Below, piece after piece: positions 10,641 to 22,924 of a DNA stretch of 64,000 bases. The DNA is from Ashinkailepas kermadecensis (Eukaryota; Arthropoda; Thecostraca; Neolepadidae): positions 1 to 64,000 of the forward strand of contig JAOTOM010003693.1 of NCBI GenBank assembly GCA_034440615.1. Reading direction: 5' to 3'. The notes beneath the pieces were generated by a model. The model made no database searches, had not been told where the DNA came from, and saw nothing but the letters and a program-made list of their open reading frames with translations. Both the position numbers and the translations under genes were made by a program. Position 1 is the stretch's first letter. Every line of letters starts with the position of its first letter.

Positions 10641-12910
10641 CAACATGTTCATGACCCATGTTTCCATGAAGTTTGGGCGAAATCCGCTCAGCCGTTTTCG
10701 TACATGAGTCGAAGCGGCAACATACAGACAGACAAACATTTCTTGACAACTTTTGAAAACAAACCGCGATGCATTACATCTCCGATAGAGACGTATCGTG
10801 ACATAGCCACTGTGGATTTTATGTACGATTTTGAATTATCCCACGCCAGAAAGTTCAGCTTATATTCGACTGCGTGCTTTTGTAAAACCGTGGTTTAAGA
10901 GTATGTGGTCATCCCGTGGGGAGTGTACGGTGCGTACACTATAACAATAACGTTTATATTATAGAGTGCCTGAGTAAAATGACCGTTAGGACAGCGGACA
11001 TTTGCTATTTATTATCCACAACTGCACTGATAGCTAACCAGGAATACACATAAAATGCACGTGAACGCCGGCATGAAATACAATTATTAAGCAATTCCTG
11101 ATTGGAACACCTGATTGCAACCACGAGCCGTAGGAGAGTGGTTGAAACATAATAATTCGATAAGTCATGGTTTAATATATAGTAGACCATATGTGGCTTA
11201 ACTGATGCTTGTATACTGTGGTTGGTACAATTATTTCACCTCACGCTGCGTCTAACCATTATAATGAAAAACAAATCTGCTGCAGCTTCGTGGCTTTCAT
11301 TCTTCAGGTCAGCCCGAGGCCCTAGAATTACGGTCATCTCAAAGACGGTTTTGCCGTGTCGGCATGTATCGGGAGGATCATCATCTGTTGGATACATTGG
11401 CCGGATAATTCAGTTGAAAGATGCAAAACACAATTAGCGACTCTGCGTAACAATGTGTGGCACAAGTAATGGGAAGAAATTGTTTGGTCAGGAAATTCTG
11501 TTAACCCGCAGTGATCAAGTTAACTTAAAATGTCACTTTTGAAGCAAAGGCTCCAGGATATGCTGAGCTTCGGCAGCTCCTTACAACGAAAGGTGTCATG
11601 GCATGTGTTATTTCACCATTTTTATCCGAAAGCCTCGCAAAATTTGATTGCTGGAAGCCTTGGCGCCAATCCCTTTACACAGCTCCTGGATGCCCTCTTG
11701 CTTCGTATTTTGTCAATGAGGAGTTAATCTTCTGATACCTTGAAGTAACTCAAGGTTGTACTAACCAATAAACAATCATCGAACTAAAGCCGCTGAAAAC
11801 TAAGAGTTAAATATAAATTTCAACTGAATTGACAGGGGATGTGGAAAGACTGCAATGCTTCGTCAGAAGTCGGAATCGGAATAGACACTATTAAATTGCA
11901 AAGATCCGGTATGTACCTTGCAATGGACCAACGTAAGCCTGAAGGGCTTGCTTAAAGTAGGTGTTACTTTCCTATATGGTCATATAAAGTAGCTGGGCGA
12001 CCGTTTTAGGTCAGATATGGATCACGTAAATACGAAGAGTGGGATAAGCATCATAGACCGAGCAGAGCGGAAGGTGATTAACGTAACCCCCTTAACCTAC
12101 TTGTGGGTTCCGGGGTTCATTTCGAAACTGCTCGAGATATCTTCAAGGTTTGGCATACCTATAACGGATTGAATCGCACGTCGCTTTGCACCACATTTGA
12201 TCTGAAATCATGTCCGGTTCTGGAGGGGAAGCAGTTCAAATTCAGGCCATGCGTCCAGCGCTGGTCTTTCTTAGACATATCTGAAAAACATTTCTCAGAG
12301 TATATATAATACAGATGGAGATAAATATGGAACACGTCCATAGGTAATTGTTCACAAAATGCTACATCATTTTGTAACCTAAGATGAGGACAGGGAACAA
12401 GATTAAACTTAAAATTGGGATTTTTTAGACTGAACTTGAAGTTACCCCGAAAATAAAGGCTTAAAACACCGCAACACGTTTGGTGGAATACACTGTCATG
12501 TACATGCATACTAAATTTGAAGTTGATATCTTATCAAGTGTCTAATAGACGATCGAGAATTGACCTCAGATCTGCGTAATCATGCAAACTTGTACTACAG
12601 ACGTAAGACGCGCAGCCGGCCGGAGTGCTGACACCTTGTGCAGTCTAACTCAACCTGGAAGGTGAACAATAAGGGAGAGGAGGAACATATGCGCCAAAGT
12701 CACCGATTGAGCTTAAGGTAGGTACTACGCGATGGCGTTGATCGCCTTTCTCTATTTCATCCAGAGTACAAGTTAGCGGAGGTTTAAATTGACCCCCGCA
12801 CTGCATGAGCTATGAAATCTTGCGGAGCCGCCAGAGTTGAGGCACGTCGCGCCAGGGGAGCTAATATACTCCCATCAAATTTTGTTTCGATCCTTGACAT
12901 GCTGAGCAGG
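10641..12910. other. Intronic AT-rich sequence, nothing recognised
   Basis: About 2.3 kb with no supported exon, repeat array or mobile element on either strand. Open frames are under 120 codons and show no domain signature. Confidence 0.4.
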
Positions 12911-14304
<1,394 letters not shown>

Positions 14305-14307
<3 letters not shown>

Positions 14308-15345
14308 CATTTCAACACCATTGTTTGTTATTCGCTTTGTATGGCGACGATTAGAATCGACACAGTGACTATCACAATTGCTTGTAGCGTTTATGTACGT
14401 CAACAAATCAGCACGTCCTCCCTCCACCAGGCATTTTCGAAAACTGATAACTACACTGCTCCGGCTCTGCCAAGCTTGTTATCGTTTCCTTCCCGATCAA
14501 CGCTGGTGCCTTTTTCTCCCTCGGAACCGCCACCAGGCTGGAGAGTATTGAGATATGCACGAAGTACGGATGGGGTGGGAGTGAAGACATAAGCGAGACA
14601 AACACCTCGGCTTTTATGTGCCTTTTAACACATAACATAGTCATCGACAGTCCACAGAGACACGATGCATTTTCTTCAGCACAAAATGATGAACCTGCCT
14701 AACACTTTATCGTTGATACTAAGTGATCCTCATGTTTGTTATAGGTATACCTGCCTCCCGCCCCAGATGTAATATGTAGGTAATAGACCCTGATTCAATA
14801 GGGTCTGGTTTCGTTCTTTCCATGTTTGATGCTAGTCAATACATATCAGTTGTTCCGAAGTACAATTGCCCATTGTAAATAAACCCATGGGTGACCTATC
14901 GGTAACTAGTGACCTTGTAATTCGTGATAGTTTTTAATGGAAACTAAAAGGTCTACAATAAAAAGATGTGAATGTTTTTTCTTTCTTATAAAAAATGTTC
15001 TCCAATCATGTGTCTGTATGAAATTGTTCTGCCTCACTTAGCTTTCCAATGGAAGAAGGCTTACACGAAATCCGTCTGACCCGGAACACGGAAAATCGCA
15101 AAATGTCATGAAGAGTGGACGGCCATATCGGATATTTATAGGAAGAACGCATTAAACAAAATATGTTTTGCTTGGTCAACGAAATCATGCCCAATTTTAT
15201 TTTCGCCGTCAAATTTGTCAATTTCGATGGGCTAGGGGCCACGGGAGGTCAGGAGGTCACGATATCATTAGGTCATGAGGGCAAATGTAGGAAAGACTGA
15301 TATTTTATTTCGGGAATGTTTCAGTTGATCTTTTTTCTTCTGAAA

Positions 15346-15383
<38 letters not shown>

Positions 15384-18352
15384 GCCACCCTTTCCGCTTC
15401 TTATTGATCAGATATCCATCGTCAAACCAACCCATGTTATTTTACCTAAAAATAATGCCGGAGGCTATAGCTAAAAGACCGTTGGCGAATCTGGCTAAAA
15501 ATTGCACAGACGTATTCAGAGCCAAAGATTACCCTGTGAGCAAATTTTTGTCTGAATACAAATTATGGGGTGAATTGCATTGGTCGATCTGTCGTGGAAC
15601 GTACCAGTTGTTGAATGCATGGAGGGAGCCGTATAAAGTAGGATAATGGCCGTCTTAATTCGGAGAGTCGCAATAAGACGGAAATGGGCCTAAAATCGAC
15701 AGGGGTTGCGCGAAGTCAGTAAGTGACCGTCTATGGTCGAAAATTGGTCATGTAAATTCGGGTAGAGGTGGTCTAAACCATATGCGTCGTTTTATATACC
15801 TCTGTTGGGCCCAAGCTCCACAAATATATGTTTGGACGCACCGACGATGCTGGGGTTTTACCAATGTGTGCCTAATGCCTTAAGTGACTAACTTTGTGTC
15901 GTCAGATGTCATTTTCATATGGACATTAAACAATTTCAATACGTGTTTTGTGTCTTACTTTTCTAACGACCTAACATTACATGCACATGTAGGTGCCTGA
16001 GTGAGTGCAAACAGGCATGCGCATTTAACACCTTCACCATTGATGGAATCTGTTGAAATATTAAAGATGCGGCTTTGGTTTCGGCAGCGTGGGTGTCGCT
16101 TTCCCTTTATTTCTTCGGATAAAGCTTTTGCGGTGTAGCATATAACCATTCAACTTTTTCATCCATGTTCTAATGAAATCAGAAGTGCAGAAATGGAAAA
16201 AGATGTTTGTGCTCGAAACCCACCCTAAAATAAGGTAAAGCAATTCTTTTCTGTCGGAATCGGTCATATAAACGGGAACCAATAGAGTGGTCAGTATCAG
16301 TGGTTTTTACACCACGGTGTATAGGTAACGCTAAAATGTCTGACATCATTGCCAAACGTATAGTGTGGGATTTATGGAAGCTTGGCGGACGGTACATCTG
16401 CATCCGTTCATAATTACACTATGAACCATAATTCCATACTGCTACGACCATAATGGACGTAGCGTACCCAGCGGTGGAAAATTGAAAATTGGAAGAAAAC
16501 AATCTCATTTTCTTTAATTTTCCGATTCTCAAAATAAACATAGGTGCGGAAAATCGAAGAGTATTTTATAGTTTTATTCCCCCCACTACTGGATAAATTA
16601 TGGATACACCCACAGGTCAGGCCTGGGCTCCGCCTATTGAGGTCATAAAGCTCTTTGTCTAAAGTAGATGTATCGTTTTATGTCGGAGAAGAGCTGGAAC
16701 GAGTCGAAAGGAGGTGGTGTAAGAGGTCACAGAGGGACGGTTTTCGGCGATTGTTGGAGATCACCACCGGAAAATTACCATCGGGACGCATGCCCCACAT
16801 CTCCCGACGGTGGCGCCGCCGTCGGAGGTAAAGATGAGTTTGTGTAGTCGGAGTTCATCCAAGAAGCTCAGCTTATCGTATGCAGAACAAGAGGCATGTT
16901 GGGAAATACGACCAAAACAGTATCTCTCTGCTCCGTATTGGCATTTTGATACCCTAAACACGTTCATATTTTGCACACTCGATATCTGCCGCGGTCATCT
17001 AATGACCCTGGTCAACATATAATATCAATAATATTTTCTGCGTTGATGTGCGCAGCGCGTGTTTTTTTTATTTAAAGTATCGTATCATTGTACTGTACCA
17101 TATTCCTTCGGACATTTGGATCATCTAAATCATTTTCATAAAGCGACACCCGTGCGCGATGCCGTTAAGGGTGCTGTGTTCCGACCGGACCGGATGAGCA
17201 CCGGCAGCCAGTAAACTCTCCGTCAGCGCTGACCTTATTGGGGAGAAATGTCATCCCACTCGGGAGCCTTAATTTGCTCCACGCTGTGCGTGACTTTCGC
17301 CGGTGTCTGATGGGATCTTTCTGGGCAGCCGGTGCAGGGCACCTCGCAATATCGAAAATTACTCCAACGTAATCACATGCAAGATTATTATCAACATGTG
17401 TTGAACTGCGTACTTATGTTCCAGTGTACATAGCAATGTACCCGAAGTAAATATTGCCGACACGACCTTCGCAGCACACTTATGTTATCGCATGGCAATG
17501 CAAACGCACCTCTAACATGGTACTTATCATGATCCATCCCATCTATAAAAGTGCCCTTTTAGCATGTCAAGTGGCTGTGGTGGTGGTGGTGGGGTTAAGT
17601 TCGCCGCACTCACCCAATAGCACCCATCCTCACCAGATATTTCCTCCTCCTCACTTGCTAATGTTTAAAAAGGCAGGATGTTCAGCGATGGACTTTAGTA
17701 TATCGGTTTTAATTCCCCACATCGGATTCTCATTTGCCAGAAATTCAACCGAAGTATTCCATTGCATCTAGTAATAGATTACCCGCATCATCTAACTTAC
17801 TGCTGTTTTTCAGATCAAAATAAAGTGAGTAAAATAATAATAGATGTACATAGGGAGAGGGATTTGGATTTCCTCCACTCAAAATTTGTTAAGACGTTAG
17901 GCGGCAGACGCAATGTTAATATGGACATCGAGGGGGTGGATCTCCAGTAAAGAAAGAATACAGGTAGGTTCCTGATGTCATTCAGTCATACACATTCAGT
18001 CATACACAATTTTGGCGTGACAAAGCCGATGTTGCTTGGTATTGATCGAGGCTGTAACTTAAATTTTAGCCGTGACCCCGCTCGGCGACCTACGGATCCT
18101 CTGGGCAGCCAATGTGGCGCTTGACGTGCATCGAGCCATGCCAAAACCTCAATAATGTCTGAAAACTTCATGTCAAAAGGTGAAAAATGAAATGTAGATT
18201 AGTACAGAGTTAGATGTGTATAAAAGTAGTGGAGTATGGCATCAGAAGGGAGCTGATTTTATGTCGGTTATTTGAGACCATTAGAAAATAATTCGCTGAT
18301 GTAGAACACCTGATATGCAATTTAAAGGAATACAAGGTGATAATTTGTGAGA
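14305..18352. other. Intronic sequence, no gene recognised
   Basis: About 4 kb of mostly unique sequence inside the 36 kb intron. It holds a short TA tract near 15352-15380 and a GT-rich patch near 17575-17592. Candidate frames are under 110 codons and lack domain signatures. No splice-consistent exon was found. Confidence 0.4.
15350..15380. repeat. Short TA microsatellite
   Basis: About 14 TA dinucleotides following GTATATATATA. It is a simple tract with no further features. Confidence 0.9.
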
Positions 18353-18417
18353 CAAATCCTGGAATCTTTAGTTAGTTAGTTATTTGGGCTTTAGGGCGCT
18401 TCGCAAATCCTGGAATC
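18353..18417 (-). mobile_element. Ultra-short TAAC-tailed retroinsertion with 14-bp TSD
   Basis: A 37-bp body (18367-18403) is flanked by perfect direct repeats CAAATCCTGGAATC at 18353-18366 and 18404-18417. On the minus strand the body reads GCGCCCTAAAGCCCAAATAA followed by CTAACTAACTAA. This is the same 3' end as the LINE ending near 25700. It fits an extreme 5' truncation during target-primed reverse transcription. Confidence 0.88.
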
Positions 18418-19080
18418 GAGTGAAAAACCGACAGCGTTAAGACTTCATGGAGGTTATTGAAGATGATATCAAAATGTAGCACGAACCATTTTCGTTTAGT
18501 TACGAACATTGAAAGTTGTCAGCTTATCACACAGAAGAAGTATGACTCGTTTAATTACAACAAGTACAGTGGCCAATTGTTCCCATTTCACTTTGAGGAC
18601 AAAGTGATAGGGTGAAATGATTTGATACTACAACGAACTACACATCATAAGAAAGCTTGGTTCAACGTTGTTCGAATTTGGCCATTGGAAATTACTTATA
18701 TCTCCTCTAGAAGCTAGAATATAGGAAGCCCACTCTAGTGGTGTTTCTTCACAAACCCACCACCAGAGCGGCGCCAAACGGTATTATGTCCGCTCATGAC
18801 GCCTAACGAAAAGACCTTGATCTATACTGAATACGCTCTTTGATTGCTTACTGCTTGAGGGGGCCATCGAAAAATATTCGCTAGCAAGTGGTGCTACATT
18901 TGAGACAAACCTTCTTCGGGGCTCTCCATCAAATTTCTGGGTGTTGGGATGAAATATCCTGGAAGTATTTAGAGAGGTATTTTCTACTCTTGTTGATCTG
19001 GAGTGACGTTTGCTACTTATTCCCACATACATCAAGGGGGGCCAACCAACATTGCAATGTGATTGTATCCCAGCTGGCTT

Positions 19081-20072
19081 TTAACATGCGCACTGGAGGG
19101 GGGGGGGCGAAATCCGCCCACTCCTCCAGTTTTGCATACATAACTCCCGATTGTACTGGTCGATATACGCCATTTTGTTTGCGTACCTGCTTAGAAATGT
19201 TCGTGGCGTCGTTGAAAACAAGAAAAACAGAAAGCGACCGAACATTTTTCGAGTTAGAGGCCGTTAAAGTCAAAACATTTCGTAGTGCCAGACCACAAAA
19301 TTCGGCGCTTATGCGCTCCCGTATATCAGCAAAAGGGAAGTGTTCTTGGCAACACTAGCGACTTGTTTGATGTATATTGTTATGCTATATAGTTCCAAGG
19401 TCATATTAGGTCACCGAGGTCAAGTCAGGTCAAGTTCATGACATGTTAATGGAACCAAACTTTGTCAACTGGAATGTTGTCATAAATGCAAAGGAATGTC
19501 ATGCGATTTATGTAATTTTGCATGTTATTCCCTATGCATCCTGAAAACTACTGTTTGTCCTTGTGTACCTAAGCGTTTCCATACTTCATTCATGTACTTC
19601 ACTCCTTTCTTCGCGAAGCCGATTGCGCCTAGCCGCTCGACGGAGCAGTCGGGCGGGCGGCCCGGTTCCGGTAACTGGAACAGGTAACTGACCTGATAAA
19701 GTGCTGCTATATAGGTGACCTGAGGTCAAATGCAGGGTCTAGCATCTGTATTGCATCATTAGTCATCTCCGAAACATCACTGATGCCCATTTTGGAGCAT
19801 TTAAACACAATCACAGCGATCCATAACAATGACAAGCCTGGCCACGCAAAACAAGCAACTTGTGACATATGTGACATCATTTGACGTTGAAGATATTAAC
19901 TTAAGGTCATAGAATTAGCACACAATATAGTTCACTACCGTATCCATCCACCCTGATAATTTTGTTACTCCAGCTTTAATAGGAGCCGAGATCGTATGGG
20001 GGGGGGGCGGAATCTGCCACCCACCCTCTCCGGTGCGCGTAATTTTCAGAGGTCCTCAAGGGCGCGTGTTAA
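19081..20072 (+). mobile_element. TTAA-flanked MITE, copy III (single)
   Basis: A 984-bp element lies between TTAA at 19081-19084 and TTAA at 20069-20072. The left end is CATGCGCACTGGAGGG and the right end, read inward, is CACGCGCCCTTGAGG. These are terminal inverted repeats followed by a G-tract and a CGAAATCCGCCC-like block. TTAA duplication is the target preference of piggyBac-type transposases. No transposase is encoded, so this is a non-autonomous derivative. It is diverged from copies I and II at 50.9-52.8 kb. Internally it carries clustered AGGTCA half-sites, annotated separately. Confidence 0.85.
19398..19438 (+). promoter_or_regulatory. Cluster of AGGTCA half-sites (DR4-DR3-DR4)
   Basis: Perfect AGGTCA occurs at 19398, 19408, 19417 and 19427 with spacers of 4, 3 and 4 bp, followed directly by AGTTCA at 19433. 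AGGTCA direct repeats are the core sites of nuclear receptors; in arthropods EcR/USP accepts DR4-type sites. A further everted pair TGACCTGAGGTCA lies at 19716-19728. The motif layout is seen in sequence; receptor binding is inference. Confidence 0.6.
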
Positions 20073-20402
20073 ACCCCAATGCATTGTTGTCGTGCTAATC
20101 ATCGAAAGATGTCAGCCCAAACTGCACACCTGAACTAGTAATTGATGTTTCATTCATGCAGCAGCATGCACATGGTGATGCTTCCTTTGGAGATTTCGCA
20201 GCCAGAACCGTCTAAGAAAAGCTTGTCAAATAGATAGTTCAACCTAATATCAGCACAGTCCGAGCTTCTCCCTGGTGTCGGTCCCAACTGCCCTCTAATG
20301 TCGGTCCCAACAGTCCTCTAGTGTCGGTCCCAGCCCCTCGTGTGTCGGTGTGTCCCAGCCCCTCGGCTTAGCTAGGTAGCATGTTCGACACATCGACATG
20401 CA

Positions 20403-20476
20403 AATAACTTATATTGTTATGGGCGCTACATGACCAATGAAGTCGATGCGCCCTAAAGCCCAAATAACTAACTAAC
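20403..20476 (+). mobile_element. TAAC-tailed LINE 3' end fragment
   Basis: The sequence TTATGGGCGCTACATGACCA, then GTCGATGCGCCCTAAAGCCC and AAATAACTAACTAACT, matches the 3' end of the LINE at 25640-25700 and the other short copies. Similarity may reach back to about 20403. I found no clear target-site duplication. The 30-bp array begins about 200 bp downstream. Confidence 0.75.
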
Positions 20477-20670
20477 TCCAGCTCGGCCGGCGACCTTGAG
20501 GGGTTTGGCAGACAACGGACTCCTCAGAGGTCGTGACTGACGTGAATGGGTCGAGAACCGACTGGCGCTTCTCCTGAGAAGTTCGTGACAGCCAGCGGCC
20601 GTACCAAATTGTCGGTAACACGTGCCAACCGTCAGCTGTTGGCAGCCGACCGGCCGGCCACGCAACCACG

Positions 20671-22083
20671 GCCACTCACCGAACGCGGCTCCTCTCCGAC
20701 GTCACCTTCACTGACTGATGGCGGCTCCTCTCCGACATCACCGCCACGGACCGAACGCGGCTCCTCTCCGACGTCACCTTCACTGACTGATGGCGGCTCC
20801 TCTCCGACATCACCGCCACGGACCGAACGCGGCTCCTCTCCGACGTCACCTTCACTGACTGATGGCGGCTCCTCTCCGACATCACCGCCACGGACATCAC
20901 CGCGGCTCCTCTCCACGGACATCACCGCGACATCACCGCGGCTCCTCTCCGACGTCACCTTCACTGACCGGTGGCGGCTCCTCCCCGACGTCACTAACCG
21001 GTGGCGGCTCCTCTCCGACGTCACCTTCACTGACTGATGGCGGCTCCTCTCCGACATCACCGCCACGGACCGAACGCGGCTCCTCTCCGACGTCACGGTC
21101 ACTGACCGGTGGCGGCTCCTCTCCGACGCCACTGCCACTGACCGGTGGCGGCTCCTCTCTGACGCCACTGACCGGTGGCGGCTCCTCTCTGACGCCACTG
21201 ACCGGTGGCGGCTCCTCTCTGACGCCACTGCCACTGACCGGTGGCGGCTCCTCTCCGACGCCACGGACCGGTGGCGGCTCCTCTCTGACGCCACTGACCG
21301 GTGGCGGCTCCTCTCTGACGCCACTGCCACTGACCGGTGGCGGCTCCTCTCCGACGCCACGGACCGGTGGCGGCTCCTCTCTGACGCCACTGACCGGTGG
21401 CGGCTCCTCTCTGACGCCACTGACCGGTGGCGGCTCCTCTCTGACGCCACTGACCGGTGGCGGCTCCTCTCTGACGCCACTGCCACTGACCGGTGGCGGC
21501 TCCTCTCCGACGCCACGGACCGGTGGCGGCTCCTCTCTGACGCCACTGACCGGTGGCGGCTCCTCTCTGACGCCACTGACCGGTGGCGGCTCCTCTCTGA
21601 CGCCACTGACCGGTGGCGGCTCTCTCCGACGCCACGGACCGGTGGCGGCTCCTCTCTGACGCCACTGACCGGTGGCGGCTCCTCTCTGACGCCACTGCCA
21701 CTGACCGGTGGCGGCTCCTCTCCGACGCCACTGACCGGTGGCGGCTCCTCTCTGACGCCACTGACCGGTGGCGGCTCCTCTCTGACGCCACTGCCACTGA
21801 CCGGTGGCGGCTCCTCTCCGACGCCACTGACCGGTGGCGGCTCCTCTCTGCACGCCACTGACCGGTGGCGGCTCCTCTCCGACGCCACTGACCGGTGGCG
21901 GCTCCTCTCTGACGCCACTGACCGGTGGCGGCTCCTCTCCGACGCCACTGACCGGTGGCGGCTCCTCTCTGACGCCACTGACCGGTGGCGGCTCCTCTCT
22001 GACGCCACTGACCGGTGGCGGCTCCTCTCTGACGCCACTGACCGGTGGCGGCTCCTCTCTGACGTCACTGCCACTGACCGATA
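20671..22083. repeat. 30-bp minisatellite array with higher-order variants
   Basis: The main unit is CTGACCGGTGGCGGCTCCTC TCTGACGCCA, with about 46 units over 1.4 kb. The first 450 bp show a 72-bp higher-order unit alternating GAACGCGGCTCC and GATGGCGGCTCC blocks. Later parts insert an extra CCACTG in some units. The period is a multiple of 3, so every frame is open and the predicted 300-480 residue proteins are artefacts. It is strongly CpG-rich. Confidence 0.95.
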
Positions 22084-22924
22084 GCGGTACCTCCCCGACT
22101 CGGATTGTACAGCGAACTTGGTCTTGTCAGTCGTCTGAACACCAGATGATCTGATATAGATGGTGTAGTTGGACGGCGGATTCTAGGAATGGACAGCGCC
22201 GCCAGCAACTGCTGCCGCAAGATGGTGAGCGTCAGCACAAGTGTTCAGCCCCAGCAAATGTGACCGGGACGGCGCGCTGGGCCATGCATTCCGACAGGAC
22301 GTCATGAGTCAGTCAGAGCGTGAATGGTGCGAAATATATGGAAATAGCAACAGCCACGGGAGGGGACGATTCAAACGTCCGTCCTGGCGTGCGGTACTAG
22401 AGTCGAGGAATATATACGAGGAAGCATCTCTTCGCATTGAAAAGCACAGTGACAGGGAAACTAATTCGAAACGGACCCAAATTCTAAACCCTGCTAAGCC
22501 AGTACCAGTACCCATAAGGCTCGGGATTTAACGGGACCCGTCAATTTTTATCTGGACCTAGCCCATACCTAGCCTGGGCCAGTCACGACATGCAAGTTAT
22601 TGATACAAATTTCAAGATATCATGGCCAATTGTATATGGTCTTGTAAGCTAATATCCATGTCCTCAAAACAGTTATTTCGTGATGGTTGCAAATCACATT
22701 TTAATGTTAGTAGTTGGAGCAGTTCATCCTCTTTATTTTGTAAAGCACGTAAAATAGAATAATTGCTGTCAGAGCAGTCCACATAAATGAAGGGTGGGAA
22801 TGGTGGGAATGGATAGGTGCCTAGATCGTACCTATTACCCACCTGTCTATCCTTGCCAATAATATAACAGCCAGCAGCACATTTTGTCAAGCTTCTATTT
22901 TACTTTACTTTTGTTAGGATAAAA
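22084..22924. other. Spacer with no recognised gene
   Basis: About 840 bp between the 30-bp array and the LINE. Frames are under 100 codons and lack any domain. No repeat unit was recognised. Confidence 0.4.

Noticed and set aside
20632..22074. 480-codon minus and 265-codon plus ORFs
   Set aside because: They lie entirely in the 30-bp array, whose period is a multiple of 3; the peptides are pure unit repeats.
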